From the NCBI GenBank assembly GCA_009839725.1, contig VXPF01000102.1:1-64000 (forward strand): a stretch of DNA of 64,000 bases. The letters are read 5' to 3'. The DNA comes from Dehalococcoidia bacterium. Its GTDB lineage: Bacteria > Chloroflexota > Dehalococcoidia > Tepidiformales > Tepidiformaceae. The notes below the pieces were generated by a model, which ran no database searches, had not been told where the DNA came from, and worked only from the letters and a program-made list of their open reading frames with translations. Made by a program: the position numbers and the translations under genes. Below, piece by piece: positions 46,401 through 55,578 of the stretch (position 1 is its first letter; each line of letters begins with the position of its first letter).

Positions 46401-46412
46401 GGATCCAGTGTA
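46401..46412 (-). promoter_or_regulatory. leaderless -10 box of the proline-rich microORF
   Basis: TACACT on the minus strand at 46412-46407 with a 6-base spacer to ATG 46400. It lies between the microORF and the tRNA-Sec gene on the same strand, so readthrough from the tRNA is a possible alternative source of transcription. Confidence 0.5.
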
Positions 46413-46430
46413 GCGCAGCGGGCTGCCGGG

Positions 46431-46528
46431 TGGCGGGAGTGCATGGGAGTCGAACCCACCCCTCGCCGCGCTGGCGACGAGGCGACCGTTTTGAAGACGG
46501 CGAGGACCACCGGGCCCTATCCACTCCC
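46431..46528 (-). tRNA. selC: tRNA-Sec (selC, anticodon UCA)
   Basis: 98 bases including encoded CCA. Anticodon stem GCCGT/ACGGT closes loop CTTCAAA with UCA. The D-stem is 6 bp (AGGGCC/GGTCCT) with a 4-base loop CGGT, and a 9-bp variable arm (CCTCGTCGC/GCGGCGAGG with one wobble pair) is present, all hallmarks of bacterial tRNA-Sec. T-loop GTTCGAC. The acceptor pairs 7 bp and has a G-G mismatch at the 8th position. No selenoprotein or selA/selB gene is seen in this window. Confidence 0.93.
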
Positions 46529-46575
46529 CCGGACGGCCATCCTACCGCGCCACGCAAGTGGCGCCCCGACCCCGT

Positions 46576-47517
46576 CTAGACGTACGGCAGGACCTTCTCC
46601 GCGAAGAGGCGGGCGGGCTCGCGCGTGTCGCGGCCGAAGAACTCGACAACGAACATGTCGCAGCCGGCGGCCTGGTTGGCCGCGATCTGGTCGCGGATGC
46701 GCTCGGGGCTACCGGAGAGGGCGAGGGGGCCGGTGGGGTCGCCAAGGTGGCCGCCGAAGATCTTCTGGGCGCGCTCGATCATGGGGGCGGCGGAGGCCTC
46801 GTCCGGGGCGATGGTCACGAGTGTCTGCTGGCTGACCCTGATCTCGTCGGGGTCGCGGCCGATGTCGGCACAGTGCTCGCGCAGAACCTCGACCTTGCGG
46901 GCGAGGTTCGAGTGGTGCCCGGCAAGGTTGTTGTAGATGCCGGCGTGTTGGGCGGCGATGCGCAGGGTGACGCGCTCGCCGGCGCCGCCGATGAGGATCG
47001 GTGGGGTGCGGGGCGGTTTCGGCTCGCAGACGAGGTTCTCGACGCGCACATGCTTCCCCTCGTAGGTAACGGGCTCCTCTTCGCTCCACATGCGCTTGAG
47101 CAGGACGACCGTTTCCTCAAGCTGGCGCAGTCGCTCGCGGGTGGAGAGGAAGGGCATGCCGAAGTCGGTGAACTCGCGTTCCATCCAGCCGCCGCCGAGG
47201 CCGGGGATGACGCGGCCGCCCGCGATCTCGTCCGCCGTGGCGATGACCTTGCCGAGGTGGGCGGGGTTGCGCATGCCGGCGGGCGTGACGAGCGTGCCGA
47301 TCTCGACGCGGTCGGTTACGGCGGCGAGGGCAGCCACGGCGCTCCACGCCTCGAGGATGGGGATCTGGGGAGACTGCGGCCCGTAGAGGTGATCGTTTAC
47401 CCAGATGGAGTCGAAGCCGAGGGACTCGAACTCGAGGGCGGCGGCGCTCGCCTCCTGCCAGGTGCGCTTGATCTGGGGCACGTTCACGCCGAAGTGGGGC
47501 TTGCCGTTGGCTGCCAT
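46576..47517 (-). CDS. LLM-class oxidoreductase, F420/FMN type
   Basis: 313 residues from ATG 47517, preceded by GGAAGGG. Luciferase-like barrel: FDSIWVNDHLYGP, EIGTLVTPAGMRNPAHLGK, GRVIPGLGGGWMEREFTDFG, and ILIGGAGERVTLRIAAQHA. These match the F420-dependent/TIGR03560-like subgroup. Cofactor F420 or FMN and the substrate are not decidable here. Divergent from ccsA. Confidence 0.92.
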   Translation of the reverse strand: MAANGKPHFGVNVPQIKRTWQEASAAALEFESLGFDSIWVNDHLYGPQSPQIPILEAWSAVAALAAVTDRVEIGTLVTPAGMRNPAHLGKVIATADEIAGGRVIPGLGGGWMEREFTDFGMPFLSTRERLRQLEETVVLLKRMWSEEEPVTYEGKHVRVENLVCEPKPPRTPPILIGGAGERVTLRIAAQHAGIYNNLAGHHSNLARKVEVLREHCADIGRDPDEIRVSQQTLVTIAPDEASAAPMIERAQKIFGGHLGDPTGPLALSGSPERIRDQIAANQAAGCDMFVVEFFGRDTREPARLFAEKVLPYV

Positions 47518-47612
47518 CGGGTTCCCTTCCTGCCGCGGGGGCCGCGACCGGCGCATTCTACGGGCCGTCCGGAGCGGGTCCGTGTTGGGGCGCGGCGATA
47601 CAATCGGAATCG

Positions 47613-48560
47613 ATGGTGGAATTGGCAAGCTACCTGTTCTGGACCGGCCTCGCATTGGCCGCGATCGCCTCGCTGACCTACGTCGCGCACGTGGCCAGCG
47701 CCTCGCTCTCGCTGAGGCGGCTGAGCGCACAGACCTCGGCGGGGACCGTGACGGTCTCGGGCGCCACGGGCACGCCCAATGCCGGCATCGGACGGCTCGC
47801 GACGACGTTCGCGGCGCTGACGGCGACGGCGCTCACTATCTCGCTGATCGCGCGCTGGATCGCAGTCGAGCACGCGCCGCTCTCGAACCTGTACGAGTAC
47901 ACGGTGGCGCTGGCGTGGGGCATCTCCGTCGCATGGCTGGCGTTCGAGCGGACGGCGGGGGCGCGGCGCTTCGGGGTGGTGGCGCTCCCGATCGTGACGG
48001 CTGCGCTGGGCATCGCCACGCTCTTCCCGGACGAGGTCATCCCCCTCATTCCCGCCCTCCAGAACGGCCCTCTGCTCACGCTGCACGTGAGCGTGGTGAT
48101 GGTGTCGTACGCGGTGCTGACGGTGGCGTTCAGCGCGGCGGTCATCTACCTGGTACAGGGCGGCGAGGGTCGGCGGCGGTTCGCCCCGCTGCCGGGCGGC
48201 GAGGCGGCGGGCGACCTCGCGCATCGCGCCGTACTGGTGGGGTTCCCGCTCCTGGCGCTGGGCATCGCGCTGGGGGCGTGGTGGGCAAACAGCGCCTGGG
48301 GTCGCTACTGGGGCTGGGACCCGAAGGAGACGAGCGCGCTGGTAGTGCTGCTGGCGCTGGCGGCCTACTTCCACGCGCGGGCGGGGGAGGGGTCGGTGGC
48401 GGGAGCGCCGATCATCCGCTGGATCATCCCGAGGCGGTTCCAGCGAAGCTGGCGTCCGGACCCGATGTGGTGGCTGGTGGCGATGTGGGCGCTGCTGCTG
48501 TTCACCTATTTCGGCGTGAACCTCTGGATCACGGGTCTGCACAGCTACGCGGGGGTGTAG
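47613..48560 (+). CDS. ccsA: cytochrome c biogenesis protein CcsA/ResC
   Basis: Heme transport/ligation membrane protein of system II. 315 residues, eight TM segments. The heme-binding WWD motif is WGRYWGWDPKETSAL, with histidines in LLTLHVSVVMVSY and an outer ISLIARWIAVEHAPLSNLYEY segment. ATG 47613 follows TACAAT (47599-47604) by 8 bases with no ribosome site. The partner CcsB/ResB is not in this window. Confidence 0.95.
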   Translation: MVELASYLFWTGLALAAIASLTYVAHVASASLSLRRLSAQTSAGTVTVSGATGTPNAGIGRLATTFAALTATALTISLIARWIAVEHAPLSNLYEYTVALAWGISVAWLAFERTAGARRFGVVALPIVTAALGIATLFPDEVIPLIPALQNGPLLTLHVSVVMVSYAVLTVAFSAAVIYLVQGGEGRRRFAPLPGGEAAGDLAHRAVLVGFPLLALGIALGAWWANSAWGRYWGWDPKETSALVVLLALAAYFHARAGEGSVAGAPIIRWIIPRRFQRSWRPDPMWWLVAMWALLLFTYFGVNLWITGLHSYAGV

Positions 48561-48569
48561 GGGCGGGGG

Positions 48570-49739
48570 TCAGGCGCTCTCGGGTTCGGAAGCGGGCTCC
48601 CGACGACTCTCGACGCGCAGCCGCCAGACGGCGCCGGCGAGGATGGCGAGGTTGAAGGCGTAGGCGGCGGCAAGGGTCGCGATGAGCCAGGTTTCGGTTA
48701 GCAGAAAGGCTCGGCGCCACTCGAACGCGGCTATGGCCCACGGAGTCGCCACTCCGCACATCGCCAGGCCGATCAAGGCAACCCCACCCAGCAGGTGCCC
48801 CATGCCGACGGGGTGCAGAGCGCCTTCGTCGGACATGCCCCTGTTCAGAACCGACCAGAGGAGAGCGACAAGCGGGACACCGGCCACCGCGACCAGGAGC
48901 GGACCGTAGAGCGTGGCTGTGCCCACGGAGCTGACTCCAAGGAGCGCAACGGCGACGAGGTGTCCGGGAGAATCGGATGCTGCGTTCAGGAGGTTCCTCC
49001 GAACCAGCAGGAAGGCCAGCACCGCAACGGGGACGGCCAGGCCGATCCCCAGGGGGATCAGATCGTTGAGGCGGGCCTTCCAACCAAAGTACGCCTCTGC
49101 CTTGGCGGCTGAGATAGCGTACGGAGCCGTGGCGATGGCCAGCATGAGGGCAAGGAGCGCAAGGCAGGCAACCACCTGGACGTTCCGGATGTCCTCACGA
49201 CCGTGCACCGGGGTCCGCCTCAGGCCTTCCAACAGCACCACAAGTGGTACCGCGAAGGAGACTGCAAGGGCCACCAGCCCAGGCGTGTACGAGTTCAGCC
49301 TGCCGAAGTAAACATGGTCAGGCGTCTGGGCATCAAAGATCCCCCGGGCCAGTGCGTGGGTGAGCCGATTGGATTCGTCGAGAGGCGCGAGGTTGTATCC
49401 ATCGGCCCACTCGAAGCTGGCGATCAGGGTGACCATGTTCGGGGAGAGGGCAGTCGCCATGCCGAGTCCGAGGAGACCGGCCACCACGAGGAGCTGTCCG
49501 AACGTGAAGCCTGCCTTGTGTTTGCCGGACCGCATCATCCAGCCCGCGACCGCCAGGGTTCCCAGCGCGAGGGCAAGGGCACCGACGCCAACGAGGATCG
49601 GGCCAGCAGTGGAAGGACCATCCTCAAGCGCCTCCGCGATTGTCATCCACGCCGCAGCAGGACCACAAAGGGTGAGAAACAGCGTGAGGTTGACCACGGC
49701 CGTCACAGCGAGCGCCTGGGGAAAGGTGATGAGTCTCAT
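48570..49739 (-). CDS. uncharacterised multi-TM protein, paralogue A
   Basis: 389 residues with roughly ten TM segments. It opens MRLITFPQALAVTAVVNLTL, shared with the next gene (MRSITFGQALLAVGLVGLTF), and the two align along the length with the same topology (for example QLLVVAGLLGLG against QLLVATGLLGLL). No known transporter motif. The long extracytoplasmic loop between TM3 and TM4 is polar with a tyrosine-rich stretch. Codon use is a little less GC-biased than that of core genes. It overlaps the upstream paralogue stop as ATGA. Confidence 0.75.
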   Translation of the reverse strand: MRLITFPQALAVTAVVNLTLFLTLCGPAAAWMTIAEALEDGPSTAGPILVGVGALALALGTLAVAGWMMRSGKHKAGFTFGQLLVVAGLLGLGMATALSPNMVTLIASFEWADGYNLAPLDESNRLTHALARGIFDAQTPDHVYFGRLNSYTPGLVALAVSFAVPLVVLLEGLRRTPVHGREDIRNVQVVACLALLALMLAIATAPYAISAAKAEAYFGWKARLNDLIPLGIGLAVPVAVLAFLLVRRNLLNAASDSPGHLVAVALLGVSSVGTATLYGPLLVAVAGVPLVALLWSVLNRGMSDEGALHPVGMGHLLGGVALIGLAMCGVATPWAIAAFEWRRAFLLTETWLIATLAAAYAFNLAILAGAVWRLRVESRREPASEPESA

Positions 49740-50935
49740 GAGCGTTCGCTCGCTTCCTCGTCAGCCGAGGAGGTCCTTCTCGCGGCCACGGCCAGAACGA
49801 CTCCCTGGATAACGAAGGCGACCGTGAGGATGGCCAGCAGCAAGCCATAGGCGGGGTTTTGCTCCGTCCACAGGGAGAGCGTGTTGATGGCCGGCGGGGT
49901 GAAGACGCCAAGGATCATGAAGTTGGCGAGTACGGCGGCTATCAAGAGGTGTCTTGTCGTCACAGTCGCGGGAGCCGGTCGCGGGTCGGCAGCCCGAGCC
50001 AACGCACCACAGAGGAGGCAAGCGAGCGGCACGCCCAGCCCGACCATCAACAGGGCCCCGGAGTGGGCCCCTGCAGAAGCACAGGCAGCGAGCCCCAGGA
50101 GCGCGGCAAGGACGGGAATCCAGGCCGCGTCCCGTGGGATTTTCCGCCCGCGCCTCCAGGCGAGCAGCAACACAAGCGCGGCCACGGGCACCGCGTATCC
50201 CGCCACCAGGGTCGAGTATTCGGCGATGTACTCGCCGAAGCGGTAGCTGTTGTAGTAGGAGTCCTTGAGTGCAACGTCGAACGTGAGGTAGGGACCGGCT
50301 CCGCAGCCGATGAACAGTGCGAAGAGTGCGCTCGCCACGGCGACCGTGCCCCGCCCCGGAGCACGAGCGGTCTGATCCCCGAGTCGTGCTTCCTTCCACC
50401 CGATCGCGAACCCGATCGCGAGTACAAGGAGGGGAACCACCAGTGAGATTATCTGCACGGCCAGCGCCCCGTCGTATGACGGGGGCGGCCCGAACCCGCT
50501 CACTCGGACCGCGCGCAGCGGCAACACCTGGGAGAGGTTGCGGGCCAATTCGCCGTACCGGTGCTGAATGGCGGCTTCATCGGGGGTGATCCATCCGCCC
50601 AACCACTCTGCCGTCGCCAGCATCAAGAAGGTCTGGGAGGAGGAGGCCGTCACAACAAGGAGGCCAAGCAATCCGGTGGCCACAAGGAGCTGCGAGCGGG
50701 TCAAGGGAGGGGCGCCATCCCCGGCTCCCAGTCCACGGATGCCCGCGACCATCGCCCCGAGCGCGATCGCAACGGTGAGCGCCAGGGCGAGGACGGGGGC
50801 GACGATGGAAGGCCCGCCGCCCGCAGCCTCACCGACGGCGATCCCGGCGGTCACTTCCCAGGCCACCACCAGCACGAACGTGAGGCCAACAAGGCCCACC
50901 GCGAGGAGCGCCTGGCCGAAGGTGATGGACCTCAT
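49736..50935 (-). CDS. uncharacterised multi-TM protein, paralogue B
   Basis: 399 residues, about ten TM segments, tandem duplicate of the downstream gene. It contains aligned elements such as GPSIVAPVLALALTVAIALG, a polar loop with FGPPPSYDGALAV and a YNSYRFGEYIAEY segment. No family recognised. ATG 50935; the coding sequence ends within the ATGA start of paralogue A, so they form one translation unit. Only 82 bases of non-coding sequence follow before the amidase gene. Confidence 0.75.
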   Translation of the reverse strand: MRSITFGQALLAVGLVGLTFVLVVAWEVTAGIAVGEAAGGGPSIVAPVLALALTVAIALGAMVAGIRGLGAGDGAPPLTRSQLLVATGLLGLLVVTASSSQTFLMLATAEWLGGWITPDEAAIQHRYGELARNLSQVLPLRAVRVSGFGPPPSYDGALAVQIISLVVPLLVLAIGFAIGWKEARLGDQTARAPGRGTVAVASALFALFIGCGAGPYLTFDVALKDSYYNSYRFGEYIAEYSTLVAGYAVPVAALVLLLAWRRGRKIPRDAAWIPVLAALLGLAACASAGAHSGALLMVGLGVPLACLLCGALARAADPRPAPATVTTRHLLIAAVLANFMILGVFTPPAINTLSLWTEQNPAYGLLLAILTVAFVIQGVVLAVAARRTSSADEEASERS

Positions 50936-51017
50936 GAGCGGGTGAAACCTAAACCCGTATCTGGTTGACCAGCACGCCAGGAGGACACGCCGGCACGCTA
51001 CCAGAGCGTGGGGGGAA

Positions 51018-52430
51018 TTACGCCATCCCCCCAGCCCCGGGAAGGGGTGGGAAGGGGCGGGACTGCTCGTAGGCGCGGGAGGCGCGCAGGACGAGGTCGT
51101 CGCGGTGGCGGGGGGCGACGATCTGGAGGCCGCAGGGGAGGCCGGCGTCGGTGAGGCCGGCGGGGACGGAGGCGGCGGGGTGGCCCGTGAAGTTGAAGGG
51201 GTAGGTGAAGGCGATGGCGTTCGCCCGCTCGCCCTCGATCTCGCGGGGGATGGGACCGGCGGGGGCGAACGCCTCCGTCGGGAGGGTGGGCGTGAGGAGG
51301 AGGTCGTACCGCTCGAAGAGGCGCGCCGTCCAGGAGATGAGCTCGCCGCGGCGGCGCAGGAACTCCTGGAAGTCCGAAGGGCCGACTTCGAGGGCGCGGT
51401 CGAGCTGGCGGATGTAGCGCGCCGTGAACTCGTCGTGGCGGGTCGAGAAGTTGTCCCACTCCTGCCCCAGCGACTGGAAGGCGGAGACGCGGGCCCACCA
51501 GCCGCCCATCTCGGGAATCTCGTCGCGGTTCTCCTCGACCTCGTGGCCCATGCCGGCGAAGGCCTCGGCGGCGGCGCGGACCTCGCGGAGGACGTCGCGC
51601 TGAACGCGGGTCACGCCGAGGGTCTCGTTGAAGGCGATACGCAGCTTGGGGAGGGGCTCCTCCAGCGTGTCCGTATAGGAGACGTCGGGCGGGGGGAGGG
51701 ACTCGGGGTCCTCGGGGTGGGGTCCGGCGACGACATCAAGGTAGATGGCGGCGTCGCGGACGCAGCGGGTGAGGGGCCCGTAGCAGCTGATGCTGAGCCA
51801 GGTGGGCATGGGCCGGGGGGCGATGGGGGTGCGTCCCTGCGAGGGCTTGAGCCCGTAGAGGCCGGTGTAGCAGGCGGGGATGCGGATGGAGCCGCCGCCG
51901 TCGCTGGCGGTGGCGAGGGGAACCATGCCGGAGGCGAGCGCGGCGGAGGAGCCGCCGCTGGAGCCGCCGGGGGTGCGTTCGAGGTTCCAGGGGTTGAGCG
52001 TCGAGCCGAAGAGCTCGTTATCGGTGAAGGGGATGTGGCCGAATTCGGGCGTGTTCGTCTTGCCCACGACGATGGCGCCGGCGGCCCTGAGCCGGGCGAC
52101 GTGTGCGTCGTCGAAGTCAACGCGGTTGTCGCGGTAGAGGCGGGAGCCCCTGGTGGTGACGAAGCCAGCGGCGTTCTCGAGGTCCTTCACGCCCAGGGGG
52201 AGGCCGGCGAGCGGTCCCACCTCCTCGCCGGCGGCGAGCCGGGCGGCGACCGCCTCGGCCTGCCGCATGGCGCCCTCGGCATCGACCTCGACGAAGGCGT
52301 TGAGGGTGGGGTTGCGCTCCTCGATGCGCCCGAGTGAGCGCTCCATGAGGTCGACGGGGGAGAGCTCGCGGGACCGGATGAGCGCGGCCAGCTCGTGCGC
52401 CGGTGCGAAGTCGAGGTCCAGATCTGGCAC
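51018..52430 (-). CDS. amidase-signature-family enzyme
   Basis: 470 residues from GTG 52430. Ser-cisSer-Lys triad: Lys in [14 protein letters not shown] and serines in [22 protein letters not shown] and [20 protein letters not shown] complete the signature. Hydrolyses an amide; physiological substrate unknown. Earlier in-frame codons exist but the GTG lies 4 bases after the MoaD-like stop, which favours coupling. Not a GatA of the tRNA amidotransferase complex on position or length alone; that possibility was not fully excluded. Confidence 0.9.
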   Translation of the reverse strand: MPDLDLDFAPAHELAALIRSRELSPVDLMERSLGRIEERNPTLNAFVEVDAEGAMRQAEAVAARLAAGEEVGPLAGLPLGVKDLENAAGFVTTRGSRLYRDNRVDFDDAHVARLRAAGAIVVGKTNTPEFGHIPFTDNELFGSTLNPWNLERTPGGSSGGSSAALASGMVPLATASDGGGSIRIPACYTGLYGLKPSQGRTPIAPRPMPTWLSISCYGPLTRCVRDAAIYLDVVAGPHPEDPESLPPPDVSYTDTLEEPLPKLRIAFNETLGVTRVQRDVLREVRAAAEAFAGMGHEVEENRDEIPEMGGWWARVSAFQSLGQEWDNFSTRHDEFTARYIRQLDRALEVGPSDFQEFLRRRGELISWTARLFERYDLLLTPTLPTEAFAPAGPIPREIEGERANAIAFTYPFNFTGHPAASVPAGLTDAGLPCGLQIVAPRHRDDLVLRASRAYEQSRPFPPLPGAGGMA

Positions 52431-52434
52431 GCGG

Positions 52435-52674
52435 TCAGCCGCCCTGCATGTTGATGCGCAGCTCGACGGCGTCGCCATCGGCGATGGGGGTGTCGAGCTG
52501 GGACTGGACATCGTTGATGACGGCGAGGACGGCTTCCTGATCGCGCTCGTTGAAACCCTCGTCCTCGAGGATGGCGGACGCCGTGAGGCCCTCGCGCCAG
52601 TCGAGCTCGAGCATCTCGATCTTGGACTTCGAGAGGTTCTGGAGGGTTGGGAAGAGCTTCACCGTGACCGCCAT
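52435..52674 (-). CDS. MoaD/ThiS-like ubiquitin-fold protein
   Basis: 79 residues: VTVKLFPTLQNLSKSKIEML begins the beta-grasp, and the C-terminus is LRINMQGG, the diglycine that is normally adenylated and thiocarboxylated. Related proteins carry sulfur in molybdopterin or thiamine synthesis or act as protein modifiers. No MoaE or MoeB neighbour is present; the next gene on the strand is an amidase, 4 bases away. Confidence 0.85.
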   Translation of the reverse strand: MAVTVKLFPTLQNLSKSKIEMLELDWREGLTASAILEDEGFNERDQEAVLAVINDVQSQLDTPIADGDAVELRINMQGG

Positions 52675-52758
52675 GTGCGCCTCCGGGGGCGCATTCTACG
52701 GCGTGGGGGCTCCCCTCCGTGGCCCGTTCGCGGGGGGCTGGGCTACGATTGCGGGACC

Positions 52759-53745
52759 ATGCTGGTGCTCGCGATCGAGTCATCCTGCGACGAAACGGCC
52801 GCCGCCCTGATCGAGAACGGCACGACGGTCCATAGCTCGATCGTCGCGAGCCAGGTGGACCTGCACGCGAAGTACGGGGGGATCGTGCCGGAAGTCGCGA
52901 GCCGGGAGCACCTGCGCCAGATCACGCCGGTCGTGCGCGAGGCGCTCTCGGAAGCGGATTGCACGCTCGACGACATCGACGCGGTGTGCGCGACGCGGGG
53001 GCCGGGACTGGCGGGGGCGCTGCTCGTGGGCTACAGCACAGCCAAGGCGATCGCCTTCGGGCGGGACCTCCCCTTCCTCGGGGTGAATCACCTGGAGGGG
53101 CACGTGTACGCGAACTGGCTGGTGGAGGGTGAGCCGCCGTCCTTCCCGGCGCTCTGCCTCGTGGTCTCGGGAGGGCACACGGACCTGATCCTGATGCGGG
53201 AGCACGGCCAGTACGAGCGGCTCGGGGGCACGCTCGACGACGCCGCGGGCGAGGCGTTCGACAAGTCGGGACGGCTGCTCGGCCTGCCCTTTCCGGGCGG
53301 TCCGGCGATCGCGAAGCTGGCCGCGACGGCGGGCGCCTCGGCCCTGCGACTGCCCCGGGCGTGGCTGCGAGGCACCTGCGACTTCAGCTTCAGCGGGCTG
53401 AAGACGGCGGTGCTACACGCGGTGCGCGAGGAGCGCGTCTCGCCGGCGGAGATTGCGTGGGAGTTCCAGGAGTCGGTGGCGGACGTGCTGGCGGGGAAGG
53501 TCTCGCGACTGGCGCGGGAGCTGGACGTGGCGGAGGTGCTGCTGGCGGGGGGTGTGGCCGCGAACGGACGGCTGCGGGAGGAGATGCAGGCGCGCAGCCC
53601 GGTGCCGGTGCGCATCCCGCCGCCGTCGCTCTGCACGGACAACGCGGCGATGATCGGGGCCGTCGGGGGGCACCGGCTGGCGCTCGGCCAGCGCAGCGAA
53701 CTGGACGAGGACATCTTCAGCGCGAACGACTGGGCGCGGGTGTAG
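52759..53745 (+). CDS. tsaD: tRNA N6-threonylcarbamoyladenosine synthase TsaD
   Basis: Catalytic subunit for t6A37 formation. 328 residues. ASKHA ATPase fold: AIESSCDETAAALIENG at the start, metal-binding HLEGH (residues in GVNHLEGHVYANW), VSGGHTDLIL, and LLAGGVAANGRLRE. Full family length. ATG follows TACGAT (52744-52749) by 9 bases, with no ribosome site. Confidence 0.97.
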   Translation: MLVLAIESSCDETAAALIENGTTVHSSIVASQVDLHAKYGGIVPEVASREHLRQITPVVREALSEADCTLDDIDAVCATRGPGLAGALLVGYSTAKAIAFGRDLPFLGVNHLEGHVYANWLVEGEPPSFPALCLVVSGGHTDLILMREHGQYERLGGTLDDAAGEAFDKSGRLLGLPFPGGPAIAKLAATAGASALRLPRAWLRGTCDFSFSGLKTAVLHAVREERVSPAEIAWEFQESVADVLAGKVSRLARELDVAEVLLAGGVAANGRLREEMQARSPVPVRIPPPSLCTDNAAMIGAVGGHRLALGQRSELDEDIFSANDWARV

Positions 53746-53799
53746 GGGCCAATTGGCTCCCGATCAACCGCCCGCGAGTGGGAACGAGGTGGGCTGCCG

Positions 53800-54435
53800 A
53801 TGGCATGGTTCCTGAGTGTCATCCTGGCCGGCCTCGTGTGCCTGGTTCTGTACCTCATTGGGTGGATGCGCTGGAGGGAGTGGGGAGCCAGCAGTTCCCA
53901 GGGCAGGATCGGGGGGTTCGTGGCCATCCTGGCCATCGCCGTCTTCCTGGGATGGGCCGGGGGCCACACCGCCTATGCCGGCCTCAAGAGGGTAGAAGAC
54001 GGTCACGTCGCGGTTGTCTACCAGTGGGGCGAAGTCACTGGGATGAAGGGTGACGGGCTCCAGTTCATCGCCCCCTGGCAGCAGATCCGCACGGAGAGCA
54101 CCGGCGTGCAGGAACACACGTTCACCCACGTAAGCGGCTTCTCGGCGGAAGTCCGGGATGTCATCGCGTCCGTCACGGTGGACTACCGTGTCGATCGGGA
54201 GATCGTGCTGCGGCTGTACCGGGAAGTAGGGTCCGACTGGTTCAACATCCTCGTGGAACCGCGGGTCAGACAGTACTTCAAGGCAGAGGTTGTGCTGTAC
54301 GACGCGGACGAGGTCGTGGCCAACGCCGAGGAGATAGAGGGCCGGGTGCGCGATGCGCTGGTGGCGGACATGGAACACTTCGGTGTCGCCGTGGAGGGGC
54401 TGGAGATCAGCGATTGGACGGTCTGGGACAGGTAA
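53800..54435 (+). CDS. truncated SPFH-domain protein
   Basis: 211 residues. Two N-terminal TM helices, then an SPFH/band-7 domain from about residue 65 (VEDGHVAVVYQWGEVTGMKG, GLQFIAPWQQIRTES) ending near residue 211 with no coiled coil. The next gene is a full-length paralogue sharing GLQFIAPWQQ and LYREVGSDWF-like stretches. Either a natural short form or a decaying duplicate; the frame is intact. Confidence 0.86.
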   Translation: MAWFLSVILAGLVCLVLYLIGWMRWREWGASSSQGRIGGFVAILAIAVFLGWAGGHTAYAGLKRVEDGHVAVVYQWGEVTGMKGDGLQFIAPWQQIRTESTGVQEHTFTHVSGFSAEVRDVIASVTVDYRVDREIVLRLYREVGSDWFNILVEPRVRQYFKAEVVLYDADEVVANAEEIEGRVRDALVADMEHFGVAVEGLEISDWTVWDR

Positions 54436-54515
54436 GCGGCCGGAAGGGGGCGGCTAACGGCTAAGGCCCCGCCGCCGTACACTCTTCGCTAGCCACCAGC
54501 GTCCCGGGAGTAGTC

Positions 54516-55562
54516 ATGGTCTGGTTTGTCAGTGTCGCCATCGCCCTCATTCTCTGCGGCGTCGCCTTCCTGTTTGGACGGGCGATGCGCAGCGAGGCTG
54601 AGCCAGGTAGTCCCGAATCCGATCGCGGACTGATCGTGATCGTGCTCGCCATCATCGTGTTCGTCCTCTGGGTGGGGGCGCACACAGCACTCTCGGCGCT
54701 CAAGCAGGTCGAGGCCGGCAGCGTAGCCGTGGTGTACCAGTTCGGTGAGATCGTCGGGAGCCGCGGTGAGGGTCTGCAATTCATCGCCCCCTGGCAGCAG
54801 GTGCGAACCGAGAGCATCAAGGTCCAGAGGGCGCGCTTCGACAACGTGAGCGGCTTCTCGAAGGAGACCCAGGACGTCATCATCTCGGCCACCGTGAACT
54901 ACCGGGTGGACCCGGCCGCGGTTGAGGACCTCTACCGCGAAGTTGGCCCCAACTGGTTCGACATTCTTGTCGAGCCGCGCATCAACCAGTTCTTCAAGGC
55001 CGAGACCGTGAAGTACAACACGGTGGACATCGCCCCCAACCGCGAGACCATCCGCAACGACGTGAAGAACGAATTGGCCAAGGATCTCCAGGAGTACTCC
55101 GTTACGGTGGAGGATCTGCTCATCGACAACATCGACTTCACGGACCAGTTCAAGGCGTCGATCGAAGAGAAACAGATCGCAACCCAGAATGCCCTGAGGG
55201 AGCAGGAGCGAGTCGCCCAGAGGGAGGCGGAGGCGCTCCAGCGTGTGGCGGAGGCCCAGGGTCTGGCCGATGCGGAAGTGGCGCGGGCGAATGGTGAGGC
55301 AGAGGCGAGGGTCGTGCGCGCAACAGCGCAGGCCGAGGCCAACCGCCTTCTCAATGAGTCCCTGACTCCGCTGGTCATCCAGTTCCTCGCGGTCGACAAG
55401 CTCTCCCCGAACGTCCAGATTGCGCTCATTCCTTCGGGCCAGGGCATCATCATCGACCCGGCGTCGCTGCTCTCGGGCATCGCACCCGGCGACGAGGACG
55501 GGACCACCTTCACGACGACGGGGTCGTCAACCGCCGGGGCAGGCACGGGGGACGGAAACTAG
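54516..55562 (+). CDS. SPFH/band-7 membrane scaffold protein
   Basis: 348 residues. Two N-terminal TM helices, SPFH domain about 65-240, then an Ala/Glu-rich coiled coil (about 220-300) and a Ser/Thr/Gly-rich tail. IKVQRARFDNVSGFSKETQD and TVNYRVDPAAVEDLY are typical of prohibitin-like proteins, which form ring assemblies at the membrane. A TACACT box lies near 54475, and GGGAG precedes ATG 54516. Confidence 0.91.
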   Translation: MVWFVSVAIALILCGVAFLFGRAMRSEAEPGSPESDRGLIVIVLAIIVFVLWVGAHTALSALKQVEAGSVAVVYQFGEIVGSRGEGLQFIAPWQQVRTESIKVQRARFDNVSGFSKETQDVIISATVNYRVDPAAVEDLYREVGPNWFDILVEPRINQFFKAETVKYNTVDIAPNRETIRNDVKNELAKDLQEYSVTVEDLLIDNIDFTDQFKASIEEKQIATQNALREQERVAQREAEALQRVAEAQGLADAEVARANGEAEARVVRATAQAEANRLLNESLTPLVIQFLAVDKLSPNVQIALIPSGQGIIIDPASLLSGIAPGDEDGTTFTTTGSSTAGAGTGDGN

Positions 55563-55578
55563 CGGGAGCCCCCGTAAC

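Noticed and set aside
46431-46528. Reading the UCA tRNA as a suppressor or tRNA-Trp(UCA) that would recode UGA generally.
   Set aside because: The 6-bp D-stem with 4-base loop and long variable arm are specific to tRNA-Sec, and UGA is used as an ordinary stop in many genes here (ATGA and GTGA overlaps).
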